From the NCBI RefSeq assembly GCF_020621385.1, contig NZ_JAESVA010000002.1, forward strand, positions 496,001-560,000: 64,000 nucleotides of DNA, given 5' to 3'. Origin of the DNA: Acidisoma cellulosilyticum (GTDB taxonomy: Bacteria > Pseudomonadota > Alphaproteobacteria > Acetobacterales > Acetobacteraceae). The first letter of the stretch is position 1. Each line of letters begins with the position of its first letter. The translations under genes and the position numbers were made by a program. Shown in pieces: positions 51,022-59,935 of this stretch. The notes under the pieces were generated by a model that made no database searches, was not told the origin of the DNA, and saw only the letters and a program-made list of their open reading frames with translations.

Positions 51022-52434
51022 TCAGCCGCGCCATGCCCTTAACCGCAACCGCACTTGTTCAACCAATTCGCGCGGGGTCAGCCCGTCGCTTTCCAGCAAG
51101 ACCGCATCCTGCGGCAGAGCGGCGCAGAGCCGGATCACCTGCGCCATACTCCGCCGTCCGGCCTCCGGCGCAGGACCGTCCAGCAGCAGCAGACCGAGGT
51201 GGTAATGCGCCATGGTCAAATCACCGGCAAGATAGACGGCGCGGCGCAGCGCCGCCTCTGCCGCAGCGCCATCCCCGCCGGCCTGGGCGATGATGCCGTC
51301 ATACAGATGCAGCCGGGCGTCCAGCGGGGCCGCCTCGATCGCCAAGCGGCAAGCGACAGCGGCCTCGGTCAATCGACCCGCGTCGGCAAGCGCCCGGATG
51401 ACGGCCAAAGGCGGCGCCGTCCGGCGCCCCGGCTCAGGTTGAAAGGCCGAGACTTCCGCGGGCGGCAATGGCGGGATGGGCAAGCGTCGTACCTCAGACC
51501 CTGGCCCTGATGCCTCGGCCGGTCGCAGCAGGTTTGGCTGCCAGGGGAAGCGCGGAGGTGCCGCTTCCGACCGGTCCGGACGACGGAACGCCATGGTGCC
51601 CGCCAGTTCCACCACCCGCAGATGGCGCGGCAGGGCGGCGATGGCATCCGAATGGCCGACCATCAGCCAGCCGGTGGGCGAGAGACAGTGGGAAAGCGCC
51701 GAAAGCGTCGGCGCAATGCGCGCCGGCGCGAAATAGATCAGCACGTTACGGCAAAGGATGAGGTCGAAACCGGCCCAATCGGCGCTGCCGCCCTCGGCCG
51801 GCAGGCTCAGCAGGTTATGCTGGACGAACCGCAGCCGCAGGCGGTGACGGTCGGCGATGCGCCAATGCCTGCGATCCGGCATGGCGGTAAAATCTCGCGC
51901 GCGCTCGGCAGCCGGCATGCCGCGCAAAGCCCAGTCCGTGAAGACACCTGCCCGCGCTTGGTCCAAGGCGCGCGCGCTGATGTCACTGCCGAGGATCTCG
52001 ATCGTCCAGTCTCGCAGCGCAGCACCCAGAAGGCGCTCCAGCAGGATCGCGATCGAATAGGGCTCGGCGCCGACCGCGCAGCCGGCACTCCAGATACGCA
52101 GGGCCCGGCGATGGGTATTCGTGCGGATCAAATCGGGAAAGATCACGTCACGCAGGGCCGCGAATTGCTCCTGATGGCGGAAAAAAAACGTCTCGCCGAT
52201 GGTGATCTCGGCTTCCAGTTCCTGCCATTCCAAGGCCCCGCGCTTGGGTTGGCCGAGCAGCGCCAGATAATCCGCCAGACTGGCGCAGCCTGTGGCCGCC
52301 AGCCTGCGGTCCAGCCGGTCGCGCAGCAGGTAATCCTTGTCGACGTAATAATGATGGCCGGTGCGCGCGATGATCGCGTCTTTCAGCGCCGCGAAGCCTT
52401 TATCGTTTGTAGGGACTGGCTTGGGCGCCAGCAT
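51022..52434 (-). CDS. cheR: CheR methyltransferase with C-terminal TPR-like region
   Basis: 470 residues. CheR N-terminal helices (LKDAIIARTGHHYYVDKDYL), EAEITIGETFFFRHQEQF, SAM-binding IWSAGCAVGAEPYSIAILL, EILGSDISARALDQA, FDLILCRNVLIYF and LMVGHSDAI. After a Pro-rich linker (280-345) come helical repeats (LADAGRLTEAAVACRLAIEA, YDGIIAQAGGDGAAAEAALR, MAHYHLGLLLLDG) of TPR type. It methylates receptor glutamates. Such a WspC-like tail replaces pentapeptide tethering, which fits the missing tether on the receptor. Start overlaps the upstream cheW stop (TGATG). Confidence 0.93.
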   Translation of the reverse strand: MLAPKPVPTNDKGFAALKDAIIARTGHHYYVDKDYLLRDRLDRRLAATGCASLADYLALLGQPKRGALEWQELEAEITIGETFFFRHQEQFAALRDVIFPDLIRTNTHRRALRIWSAGCAVGAEPYSIAILLERLLGAALRDWTIEILGSDISARALDQARAGVFTDWALRGMPAAERARDFTAMPDRRHWRIADRHRLRLRFVQHNLLSLPAEGGSADWAGFDLILCRNVLIYFAPARIAPTLSALSHCLSPTGWLMVGHSDAIAALPRHLRVVELAGTMAFRRPDRSEAAPPRFPWQPNLLRPAEASGPGSEVRRLPIPPLPPAEVSAFQPEPGRRTAPPLAVIRALADAGRLTEAAVACRLAIEAAPLDARLHLYDGIIAQAGGDGAAAEAALRRAVYLAGDLTMAHYHLGLLLLDGPAPEAGRRSMAQVIRLCAALPQDAVLLESDGLTPRELVEQVRLRLRAWRG

Positions 52435-52964
52435 CAGCCCGGCTCCCCTGGTCGAAAGATCGCGGCGCGCGTGCTGTCGCGCAAGGCAAAAGCCTGCAGC
52501 CTCTCGCGCTCATAGACGGTGATCAGCCGGGAAACCGACAGCAGCGGCAAAAGGCCGCCACCTTGGCCGATCTCGGCCTCCACACAATCGTTGAAACTTT
52601 CGCCCTTCGGCAGCGGCTGCGGTTCGGCCAAGACGATATCCGTCACCCGATCGACGCGGAGCGCGAAACGCGCTTCCCCACGCTGGGCCGGCAGAAGCAG
52701 CAGGTGGTGGTAGAGCGCCGTCCCCTCGGCGGGGCCCGCCAAGGCCAGCAGATGGCTCATCGGCAGCACGAAGACGGCCGTACCGCCGAGGGAGAAGGCC
52801 CCGGCGAGGATCGGCGGCGCCTCCGGCACGGCGGCAAGGCGGGGCAGTGGCAGAATTTCGGCGATATCGCGCTGTCGCACAGCCATGGCTTGCCCTGCGA
52901 CGCGAATGAGCAGCACAGGGATTGCGGCAGGGCTGTCCGGCATGGGCAAGGCGGTCGCGCTCAT
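52434..52964 (-). CDS. cheW: CheW-like adaptor (first gene of operon)
   Basis: 176 residues from ATG 52964; the frame is open to 53003 but a Cys-rich extension is unlikely. CheW fold: IPVLLIRVAGQAMAVRQRDI, AEILPLPRLAAVPEAPPILA, FVLPMSHLLALAG, LLLLPAQRGEARFALRVDRV, LLSVSRLITVYERERL. It is promoter-proximal and corresponds to WspD or CheW3 partners that link CheA to the receptor array. The intergenic region upstream (to 53084) should hold the operon promoter. Confidence 0.85.
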   Translation of the reverse strand: MSATALPMPDSPAAIPVLLIRVAGQAMAVRQRDIAEILPLPRLAAVPEAPPILAGAFSLGGTAVFVLPMSHLLALAGPAEGTALYHHLLLLPAQRGEARFALRVDRVTDIVLAEPQPLPKGESFNDCVEAEIGQGGGLLPLLSVSRLITVYERERLQAFALRDSTRAAIFRPGEPG

Positions 52965-53083
52965 ACAGCTATAGTGGCATGACCCACAGGTTTCGTCGCC
53001 CATGCATTTCGCGCGCCCGCGAGACCGGCAAAGGTGTGAAACGCTTCTTTGTCAGGCACAGGCGCCGCCTGACTAGGCAAGGT

Positions 53084-53305
53084 TCAATGCTTGCCCTTCG
53101 CGGGGCGCGCGGCCTGCTCGGTCTGAAAGCGGTCGCTGTTCGGATGCCCTTTGGGTTCATCCTCCGGACCGACATGCGGCGTGTGATGCACGGGCGTCGG
53201 CCGTCCGTCAGGCTCACCGCCGGCGGATTGCGCCACAGGCTCAACGCGGGATTTCTGCGAAGCATGTGGCTTTTTATGCTTGGCATGATCGACATGGCTG
53301 GTCAT
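53084..53305 (-). CDS. Small hydrophilic His/Pro-rich hypothetical protein
   Basis: 73 residues. ATG 53305 follows GGGAGGAGTGCGGG, a strong ribosome site, which is the main argument that it is real. The product is polar, rich in His, Lys, Pro and Glu (MTSHVDHAKHKKPHASQKSR, TPVHHTPHVGPEDEPKGHPN), with no signal or membrane segment, probably disordered. Histidines might bind metal. Function unknown. It lies between the chemosensory operon and the divergent amine oxidase gene. Confidence 0.5.
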   Translation of the reverse strand: MTSHVDHAKHKKPHASQKSRVEPVAQSAGGEPDGRPTPVHHTPHVGPEDEPKGHPNSDRFQTEQAARPAKGKH

Positions 53306-53471
53306 CCCGCACTCCTCCCTGATGCTGCAACAATCCTGATATGGGCGCGGCAGCCGCAGTTGCCAGGGGGCCGAGCACCACAAATCAACGATCCTGCAAC
53401 GGCTGGCACAGGGTTTGCTTGAATACAGTTTGACCGCCACGGCGGAATCTTGGTCATGAGGAGTTCGGCCT

Positions 53472-55433
53472 GTGGATGACATCGCTTCTCACGCCTCCCT
53501 ATCGGCGGCGACCGTCCCCGCCTATCGTGCGCTGCTGGAACCGCTGAGCCCGTCTGAAATCCGCGCTGTCGTCGCGATCATCAAGGCCGACACCGCCTTC
53601 GGCGATGCGGTGCTGTTCGAAACGATCGAGGCGATGGATCCGCCGAAAAGCGCGATCGTGAACGGACAGGCGGCTGATGAGAGCGGTGCCCCCATCAGTC
53701 GCCGCGCCCGCGCCAACGTCTTTCACAGTGACTTAGCCGGCGTTTGGAAACTGACCGTCTCGCTCGACGAGAAATCCATCCTCACGCGCACGCATCTGCC
53801 CGCCGCGCGGCCGATGATCCAGCTTGAACAGTTCATGCTGGTGGAAGGCTGGGTGAAGGGCGATGCGCGCTTCATCGCAGCCTGCGCGAAACGCGGCATC
53901 ACCGATATGGAACAGGTTTGCGTCGATCCCTGGTCGGCCGGCAATTTCGGCTATGCCGAGGAGGACGGCCGCCTGCTGTGTCATACCTTCGCCTGGCTGC
54001 GCCTTTATGAGGACGAAGCCTTCTATGCGCATCCGATCGAAGGGCTGAATGCCGTCGTTGACGTCAAGACGGGCGAGGTCATTCGCGTCGATGACCGTGC
54101 CGGGCCGCCGATCGCGATGACGGAAGTCAATTACGACAGCAAATTCCTCACCGACACCCTGCCGCCATTGACACCCTTGCATATCGTCCAGCCCGAGGGC
54201 GTCAGCTTCGTGCTGGACGGTCATCACCTCACCTGGGATCGCTGGTCCGTCTCGATCGGCTTCAATGCACGCGAAGGGCTGGTGCTGAACGACATTCGTT
54301 TCGACGGACGGCCGCTGGTCAACCGCGCGTCGCTGGTCGAGATGGTGGTGCCCTACGGCTCCCCCGATCGTGGGCATTTCCGCAAGAATGTTTTCGACAT
54401 CGGCGAATACGGTCTGGGCAAGCTTGCCAATTCGCTGAAACTCGGCTGCGACTGCTTGGGCGTGATCCAGTATCTGGACGTGCATATGAATACCATGGCA
54501 GGCGATATCTTCTCGATCGAGAAGGCGATCTGCATTCATGAGGAAGATAGCGGCATCCTGTGGAAGCACTGGGATTTCCGCACCGAGCGCACGCAGGTGC
54601 GTCGTGGCCGCAAACTCGTCATCTCCTGCATCTGCACCGTCGGCAACTACGAATATGCCCAATACTGGTATTTCAACCAGTCCGGTGAGATCGAGTTCGA
54701 GATGAAAGCGACCGGCATCATCAACACCGTCGGCATCGAGCCGGGCAAGCCCAGCAAGTATGAGACCGAGGTCTCGCCCGGCGTCGCCGGGCAGATCCAT
54801 CAGCATATCTTTTGCGCGCGCCTCGACATGGCGATCGACGGCGAGAAGAATACCGTCGTCGAATGCAATACGCAGGCGGAGACGGAGGAGAACAATCCTT
54901 ACGGCAACGCCTTCTTTGAGACGCAGACGGCGTTCAAAACGGAGTTGGAGGGCAGCCGCCGCGCCAATCTGGCCAGCCAGCGCTATTGGAAGGTGACAAA
55001 TCCCAACGTCACCAATGCCGTCGGGCAGCCCACCGCCTATAAGCTGATGCCGACGAATACCGTGACGTCTTTCCTGGTACCGTCAGGACCTTCGGGCAAG
55101 CGCTCCAACTTCGTCGAAAACCATCTCTGGGTCTCGGCACATGATGCCGAGGAACGCTTTCCCGCCGGCGACTTCATGAACCATTCGGACGGCCAGGGCG
55201 GCATCGCCGATTTCGTGGCCAAGGACCGCGCGATCGAGAATGAAAGCGTCGTGCTGTGGCACGTCTTCGGCCTGCATCACTCGGTGCGCGTCGAGGATTT
55301 TCCCGTGCAGCCTTGCATCTCGACCGGATTCAAGCTGATGCCGACAGGGTTTTTCAACGGCAATCCGGCGATCAATGTCGCGGAGAGCGTCAATAGCGAA
55401 AGCCGCCACGCGAATTCCGGCTGCTGCGGATAA
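53472..55433 (+). CDS. Primary-amine (copper) oxidase
   Basis: 653 residues, full length for bacterial copper amine oxidases. The topaquinone precursor tyrosine lies in TVGNYEYAQYW, the catalytic base in VFDIGEYGLGKLAN, copper histidines in IHQHIFCARLDM and the third in VFGLHHSVRVEDFP. No signal peptide, so it is cytoplasmic like the Arthrobacter-type enzymes. It oxidises primary amines to aldehydes with release of NH3 and H2O2. GTG 53472 follows GAGGAG by eight bases. The APC permease gene 157 bp downstream probably imports its substrate. Confidence 0.95.
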   Translation: MDDIASHASLSAATVPAYRALLEPLSPSEIRAVVAIIKADTAFGDAVLFETIEAMDPPKSAIVNGQAADESGAPISRRARANVFHSDLAGVWKLTVSLDEKSILTRTHLPAARPMIQLEQFMLVEGWVKGDARFIAACAKRGITDMEQVCVDPWSAGNFGYAEEDGRLLCHTFAWLRLYEDEAFYAHPIEGLNAVVDVKTGEVIRVDDRAGPPIAMTEVNYDSKFLTDTLPPLTPLHIVQPEGVSFVLDGHHLTWDRWSVSIGFNAREGLVLNDIRFDGRPLVNRASLVEMVVPYGSPDRGHFRKNVFDIGEYGLGKLANSLKLGCDCLGVIQYLDVHMNTMAGDIFSIEKAICIHEEDSGILWKHWDFRTERTQVRRGRKLVISCICTVGNYEYAQYWYFNQSGEIEFEMKATGIINTVGIEPGKPSKYETEVSPGVAGQIHQHIFCARLDMAIDGEKNTVVECNTQAETEENNPYGNAFFETQTAFKTELEGSRRANLASQRYWKVTNPNVTNAVGQPTAYKLMPTNTVTSFLVPSGPSGKRSNFVENHLWVSAHDAEERFPAGDFMNHSDGQGGIADFVAKDRAIENESVVLWHVFGLHHSVRVEDFPVQPCISTGFKLMPTGFFNGNPAINVAESVNSESRHANSGCCG

Positions 55434-55590
55434 GACAAGCGGCGGCAGCACTGACATATCAACTGCGCTGTGTCGCTTTTGTCCCGAATCTTCGTCGGTT
55501 TTTATGACGAAACAACTCTTGCCAATGCTGTGAGACGTCGAGAATACTCGGTTTTCGACGCACGTTTATTTTACCAAGGAGACGAGCCTC

Positions 55591-57000
55591 ATGGTGGCCG
55601 CCACCGACCTTAACGCCGCCCCGGCGAAGGCGCAGCTGAAGCATGGTGCTTTGAGCCTGATCGAAACGATCGGCCAGTCCATCGCCAATATTGCACCGAC
55701 GCTGACGCCAGCACTGAACATCACCGTCGTGGCCGGCCTGGCCGGCGTCGGGTCATGGCTGTCCTATCTGATTGCGACGATCGGTCTTGTCTTCGTCGGT
55801 GCCTGCATCGCGTCTCTCGCGAAGCGCCACCCCGAGGCCGGTTCCTACTTCGTCTATATCGGCCGCAACTTCGGCCCGATGACGGGCGCGCTGGCCGGCT
55901 GGGCGATGATCCTTGCCTATATCACCACCGCCGTCGCGGTCGTCTTCGGCTTCCCGATCTTCCTGTCGAACTTCCTGACCGTGTTCCACGCCAGCCTGTC
56001 GACCCCGATCCTCGTGGTCTTCACGGTGCTGTTCCTCGGCCTCGTCACCTACGCCGCCTATCGCGATATTCAGATGTCGTCGCGCGTCGGCCTGGTGATG
56101 GAGACGCTGTCCATCGGCATCATCATCCTGATCACCGCCGTCGTCGTCGGCAAGCACGGCACGATTGTCGACAGCACCCAGCTGGACGTCAGCCATATGA
56201 AGTTCGGCGGCGTGATGTCGGCGCTGACCTTCGCCGTCTTCAGCTTCGTCGGTTTCGAAAGTGCCGCGACACTGGCGAAGGAATCCGCCAATCCGCAGCG
56301 CAATGTGCCGATCGCCATCATCGGCAGCGCGGCTGTCGCCGGCATCTTCTTCTGCATCATGTCCTATTGCATGGTCATGGGCATGGGCGACAACGCGGCC
56401 GCCATCGGCAGCTCCTCCTCGCCCTTCGCGGATATGACGACCAAGGCCGGTCTGCCCTGGGCCGCCGCCGTCGTCTATTTCGCCGCCATGATCTCAGGCT
56501 TCGCCTGCGCGCTGGCCTGCATCAATGCCAGCTCGCGCATGCTGTATTCCATGGGCCGCTATCAGTTCCTGCACCGCTCCATGGGCCTGGTCCATGGGGT
56601 CCATAAGACGCCGCATGTGGCCGTTCTGGCCTCGGCCGCCATCGTGCTGGTGCTGGTGCTGCTGCTGCTGCCCGAAGGCTTCCTCAACGGGTTCGGTCTC
56701 ACCGGCACCATCGCGACCTACGGCTTCGTGGTCGTCTATTTCGGCGTCTGCGTGACCGCCCCGGTCGACCTCTACCGTTCCGGCAAGCTGCAACCGCAGC
56801 ACATGCTGTATGGCGTCGTCGGTGCCGCCCTGATGGCCTTCGTCATCTACGGCAGCGTCGTGCCCTTCCCGGCCGCCCCGTACAACTGGCTGCCGCCGCT
56901 GTTCATCCTCTACATGGTGATCGGCTTCATCTGGTTCTCGATCCTCAAAAGCAAGTCGCCGCAGACGCTGCGCCTGATCGCCGAGGATATGGAGGGCTGA
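55591..57000 (+). CDS. APC family amino acid/amine permease
   Basis: 469 residues, 12 helices, APC superfamily: SLIETIGQSIANIAPTLTPA, ASLAKRHPEAGSYFVYIGRN, FSFVGFESAATLAKESANPQ and ACALACINASSRMLYSMGRY. It imports an amino acid or amine using the proton or sodium gradient. It has a strong AAGGAG before ATG 55591 and sits directly after the amine oxidase gene, so amine uptake is likely. The ending is followed by two hairpins. Confidence 0.9.
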   Translation: MVAATDLNAAPAKAQLKHGALSLIETIGQSIANIAPTLTPALNITVVAGLAGVGSWLSYLIATIGLVFVGACIASLAKRHPEAGSYFVYIGRNFGPMTGALAGWAMILAYITTAVAVVFGFPIFLSNFLTVFHASLSTPILVVFTVLFLGLVTYAAYRDIQMSSRVGLVMETLSIGIIILITAVVVGKHGTIVDSTQLDVSHMKFGGVMSALTFAVFSFVGFESAATLAKESANPQRNVPIAIIGSAAVAGIFFCIMSYCMVMGMGDNAAAIGSSSSPFADMTTKAGLPWAAAVVYFAAMISGFACALACINASSRMLYSMGRYQFLHRSMGLVHGVHKTPHVAVLASAAIVLVLVLLLLPEGFLNGFGLTGTIATYGFVVVYFGVCVTAPVDLYRSGKLQPQHMLYGVVGAALMAFVIYGSVVPFPAAPYNWLPPLFILYMVIGFIWFSILKSKSPQTLRLIAEDMEG

Positions 57001-57013
57001 TTTTCCGCTCCGC

Positions 57014-57039
57014 TCCTCCTGGCCTTCGGGCCGGGAGGA
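57014..57039. terminator. UUCG-capped hairpin after the permease gene
   Basis: TCCTCCTGGCC (57014-57024) pairs with GGCCGGGAGGA (57029-57039), 11 pairs with one G-U, closed by a TTCG loop. Very stable RNA hairpin 14 bp after the permease stop, without a T run, so it may protect the message 3' end. Confidence 0.6.
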
Positions 57040-57056
57040 CAACGCCGGATACAAGC

Positions 57057-57080
57057 AAAAGGGGCCTCGCGGCCCCTTTT
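57057..57080. terminator. Bidirectional intrinsic terminator
   Basis: AAAAGGGGCC - TCGC - GGCCCCTTTT: a 10-bp symmetric stem with T tracts on both strands, between the convergent permease and FtsB-like genes. It should end both transcripts. Confidence 0.85.
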
Positions 57081-57113
57081 CTCATGGCAAATCGGGAAGG
57101 ACGCGGACGCGCG

Positions 57114-57512
57114 CTACTGTCCGGCGGTCGTCGTCGGCATCGGTGCCGGCGCGATGACGGAGCCCGGATCGGCGGCCGGCAATCCGCTGGCGGCCGTGCC
57201 ATTGCCCATCATGACGACGCGATCGGCAGGGTCGACCAGGTTGAGCATGCTGCGCGCCTGCCCATCCAGCGCATCCAGATCAAGCGTGCGCCCGCCGATC
57301 CCTTGAAGGCGGTTCTGCCACTGCGCGACATCTTCATTGGCATGGGCGAGCTGGGCCTGGGCCGCCACGAGATCGAGCCGATCCTGCTGCTGGGCGACCA
57401 GACCGCGATCCCCGCGCGTGGCGTTCCATGCGAAATAGCTCGCCACCGCCAGGAAGATCAGAGGCGGGATCGAAGCCCGCACCCGCCGCTTGATCGAGAT
57501 CGCAAACGACAT
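57114..57512 (-). CDS. FtsB/DivIC-like septum formation initiator protein
   Basis: 132 residues. Short cytoplasmic N-terminus, one membrane helix (SIPPLIFLAVASYFAWNA) and a periplasmic coiled coil (LVAQQQDRLDLVAAQAQLAH, EDVAQWQNRLQGI) with the DLDALDGQARSMLNLVDPAD segment found in alphaproteobacterial DivIC family proteins. It would belong to the FtsQLB-type divisome complex. The Ala/Pro/Thr tail is variable. GGAGTGG precedes the ATG. Confidence 0.85.
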   Translation of the reverse strand: MSFAISIKRRVRASIPPLIFLAVASYFAWNATRGDRGLVAQQQDRLDLVAAQAQLAHANEDVAQWQNRLQGIGGRTLDLDALDGQARSMLNLVDPADRVVMMGNGTAASGLPAADPGSVIAPAPMPTTTAGQ

Positions 57513-57625
57513 AAAGTTCCACTCCAGGAAGACGCGCTATCCTGTTGCCTTCATGCCGTTTTCAGGGTGCCGGACGCAAGCCTGCACTGAGGCCCGCGCA
57601 CAGGCTTGGAGAAAAAAGAACGGAT

Positions 57626-57786
57626 TAGAGTCCGTCAGGTTTAGGTGGAAACGACCCCTTGCCCCGTCATGGCCGGGCTTGACCCGGTCATCCAGTCCTT
57701 GGGCGCCCCAACGAATGGATGCCCGGCTCTGGGGCCGGGCATGACGATATTCGGGACAAGCTTCAGTTAAAATCAGACAAACTCTA
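57626..57786. repeat. Dispersed MITE-like repeat with terminal inverted ends (copy 6)
   Basis: About 161 bp. Left end TAGAGTCCGTCAGGTTTAGG; right end, reverse-complemented, TAGAGTTTGTCTGATTTTA. Internal palindromes: GGCCGGGCTTGACCCGGTC and GCCCGGCTCTGGGGCCGGGC. The right terminal TAG is the stop codon of the OmpA-type lipoprotein gene on the minus strand. No open reading frame inside. Confidence 0.7.
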
Positions 57787-58191
57787 GAAGCCGGCGTGGA
57801 TGATGTCGATCTCAACCCGGCGTGCCTCGATCGGGCTCAACTCATAGGTGGTCGCCCCGCGCGCCATGCTGGTGACGCGGCTGGCCGGCACGCCGTCAGC
57901 CACGATCTGGTTCAGCACATTGCTCGCCCGCTGTTCGGACAATGCCTGATTGTCGGCATCCGTCCCGACGGTGCTGGCGAAGCCCACGACCTGCACGGTC
58001 GAGGCCGGGTCCTTCAACGCGGCCTGAGCCGCCTGTGACACGACCGCGAGGCCCTTAGCGTCCAGCGTCGCGCCCCAGGGGCTATAGAAGACGACGAATT
58101 TCGGCTCGGCCGGATGATATTGCTGGGTGACCGCCGCGCAGCCGCTGAGGCCGATCAGGGACAAGGCAAGAAAGGCGGCTCTGCGGCGCAT
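57784..58191 (-). CDS. OmpA-family lipoprotein
   Basis: 135 residues. Lipobox LIGLSGC, then an OmpA_C-like domain: PKFVVFYSPWGATLDAKGLA, VQVVGFASTVGTDADNQALS, EQRASNVLNQIVADGVPASR, ARRVEIDII. It should bind peptidoglycan from the outer membrane. The ending GF-TAG coincides with the end of a repeat element, so a few C-terminal residues may have been replaced. Confidence 0.85.
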   Translation of the reverse strand: MRRRAAFLALSLIGLSGCAAVTQQYHPAEPKFVVFYSPWGATLDAKGLAVVSQAAQAALKDPASTVQVVGFASTVGTDADNQALSEQRASNVLNQIVADGVPASRVTSMARGATTYELSPIEARRVEIDIIHAGF

Positions 58192-58306
58192 GAATTGGGC
58201 TCCATACTAGGTTGGCGCGATGGGGCCTGAGAGCGCGGCCTCCGTCAAGGGAGGGCCGCGTAAAACCGTGAGGTTTGAAGGAATTAAACGGCTTGCGGCG
58301 ACGCCT

Positions 58307-59935
58307 TCAGGCGGTGGCCGCGACCGCATGCTGGCCTGAAATGCGCCAGATCCGGTCCAGCTTCTCCCCTCCCAGCAGCCGATGCGCGATGAGAACGAAG
58401 GTGCGGCCGCGGCCGAGATCGTTCAGCGTCGCCAGGAAAGCCTGCTCGGTCTCCATATCCAACCCAGCGCAGGGCTCGTCCAGGATCACGACCAGCGCGG
58501 GCGACAGCAGCACGCGGGCAAGCGCCAGGCGCCGGCCCTGGCCGCCCGAGAAGCGATAGCCGCCCTCACCCACCCAGGTATCGAGCTTTTCGGGCAGCGC
58601 CCTGACCATGTCGCCGATCTGCGCGGCATCGAGCGCCGCCCACAGCGCACGCTCATCCGCGTCCGGCCGGGCAAGCAGCAGATTGGCGCGGATGGTATCG
58701 TCGAACAGATGCGTCGCCTGACTCAACAGTGCCACACGGGCGCGGAGGTCGGCCGCCTTCAACTCGGTGATATCGACACCGCCGAGCAGAATGCGCCCTT
58801 CCTCGGGTTCCACAAGCCGCAAGGCGAGTTGCGCCAGCGTCGATTTGCCTGAGCCGGAGGGACCGAGGATGGCGACCCGCGATCCGCCCGGGATCTCCAT
58901 CGTCAGTCCATCCAGCACGGGCGTCCGCTCAGGCTGCCAGCGGAAGCGCACGCCTTCGAATCGCAGCGTCGAATCGACCGGCAACGACCGCGGCTGGTCG
59001 GGGTCCGGGGACAGCAGCGGCGCGGTGGCAGCGTGGCGGACACGGCGGGCGCCGGCCATGGCATAGCCCGCCAGCGCCCCGGCGCGGGGCAGCCCGCCCA
59101 CCGTCTCGAAAGCCGCGATCGTCAGGAAGGCAGCCGCGACCGCCGCCGGGGCCGGGGCACCGAGGCCGACCAGCACGGCGAGGATCGCTGCCTGCGCCAG
59201 CAGGAAGGAGGCAAGCTGCGCGAGCCGGGCAAATTTCGCGACATCGCGCTGGGCCGCCAGCAAATTGGCCTCGCGCGCCTGAACGGCGGCCAGCATCCGG
59301 CCTTCGGCGCCGAAGACGCGCACTTCGCGCAAACCGGTTATGGCGTCCAGCACCGTTACCCGCAGGCTGGAGAGATTGCCGGCCAGACGCTGCCCGGCGG
59401 AGGCCGTGCCACGGGCGGCCAGCACCGGCAACAGGAAGGCGGAGAGCGCGAAGAGCACGCCCACGATGATGGCCAGGGCGGCGCTATGCAGCGCCAGCAC
59501 CACGACCAGCACCGGCAGCACAAGAACAGCGCCCGCCAGCGGCACCAGAATGCGAGAATAGAGACCGTCGAGCGATTCGACGTCGCTCACCGCACGGCTC
59601 AGCACGTCGCCGCTGCGGGCGAGACCAAGGCCGCCGGCCAGGCGCTGGGCGATGCCGCCAAAGAACCAGACCCGGATATCGGCGAGTGCGCGGAAGGTTG
59701 CCTCATGCGTCACCACGCGCTCGGCATAGCGCAGAATGACGCGCGCCACGCCGGCGACCCGCAGCAGGACGGGCGTTGCGATTACGCCGGCCAGGACCGC
59801 CACCGCCGTCAGACGGCCGGCCAGGGCCATCATGAGCAGACCGGCCAGCACCGCCAGCAGCGACAGGATGATCCCGGCGGCCATCCAGCCGGTTCTGGCC
59901 TTCCACAAACGGAATATCGCGAGAATATCCTGCAT
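58307..59935 (-). CDS. cydC: Thiol reductant ABC exporter subunit CydC
   Basis: 542 residues. Six-helix exporter domain (1-310) and ABC cassette: GPSGSGKSTLAQLALRLVEP, FSGGQGRRLALARVLLS, LVVILDEPCAGLD. With CydD it exports cysteine and glutathione to the periplasm, needed for cytochrome bd assembly. Start overlaps the cydD stop (TGATG at 59935). The cydAB oxidase genes are not in the window. Confidence 0.9.
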   Translation of the reverse strand: MQDILAIFRLWKARTGWMAAGIILSLLAVLAGLLMMALAGRLTAVAVLAGVIATPVLLRVAGVARVILRYAERVVTHEATFRALADIRVWFFGGIAQRLAGGLGLARSGDVLSRAVSDVESLDGLYSRILVPLAGAVLVLPVLVVVLALHSAALAIIVGVLFALSAFLLPVLAARGTASAGQRLAGNLSSLRVTVLDAITGLREVRVFGAEGRMLAAVQAREANLLAAQRDVAKFARLAQLASFLLAQAAILAVLVGLGAPAPAAVAAAFLTIAAFETVGGLPRAGALAGYAMAGARRVRHAATAPLLSPDPDQPRSLPVDSTLRFEGVRFRWQPERTPVLDGLTMEIPGGSRVAILGPSGSGKSTLAQLALRLVEPEEGRILLGGVDITELKAADLRARVALLSQATHLFDDTIRANLLLARPDADERALWAALDAAQIGDMVRALPEKLDTWVGEGGYRFSGGQGRRLALARVLLSPALVVILDEPCAGLDMETEQAFLATLNDLGRGRTFVLIAHRLLGGEKLDRIWRISGQHAVAATA

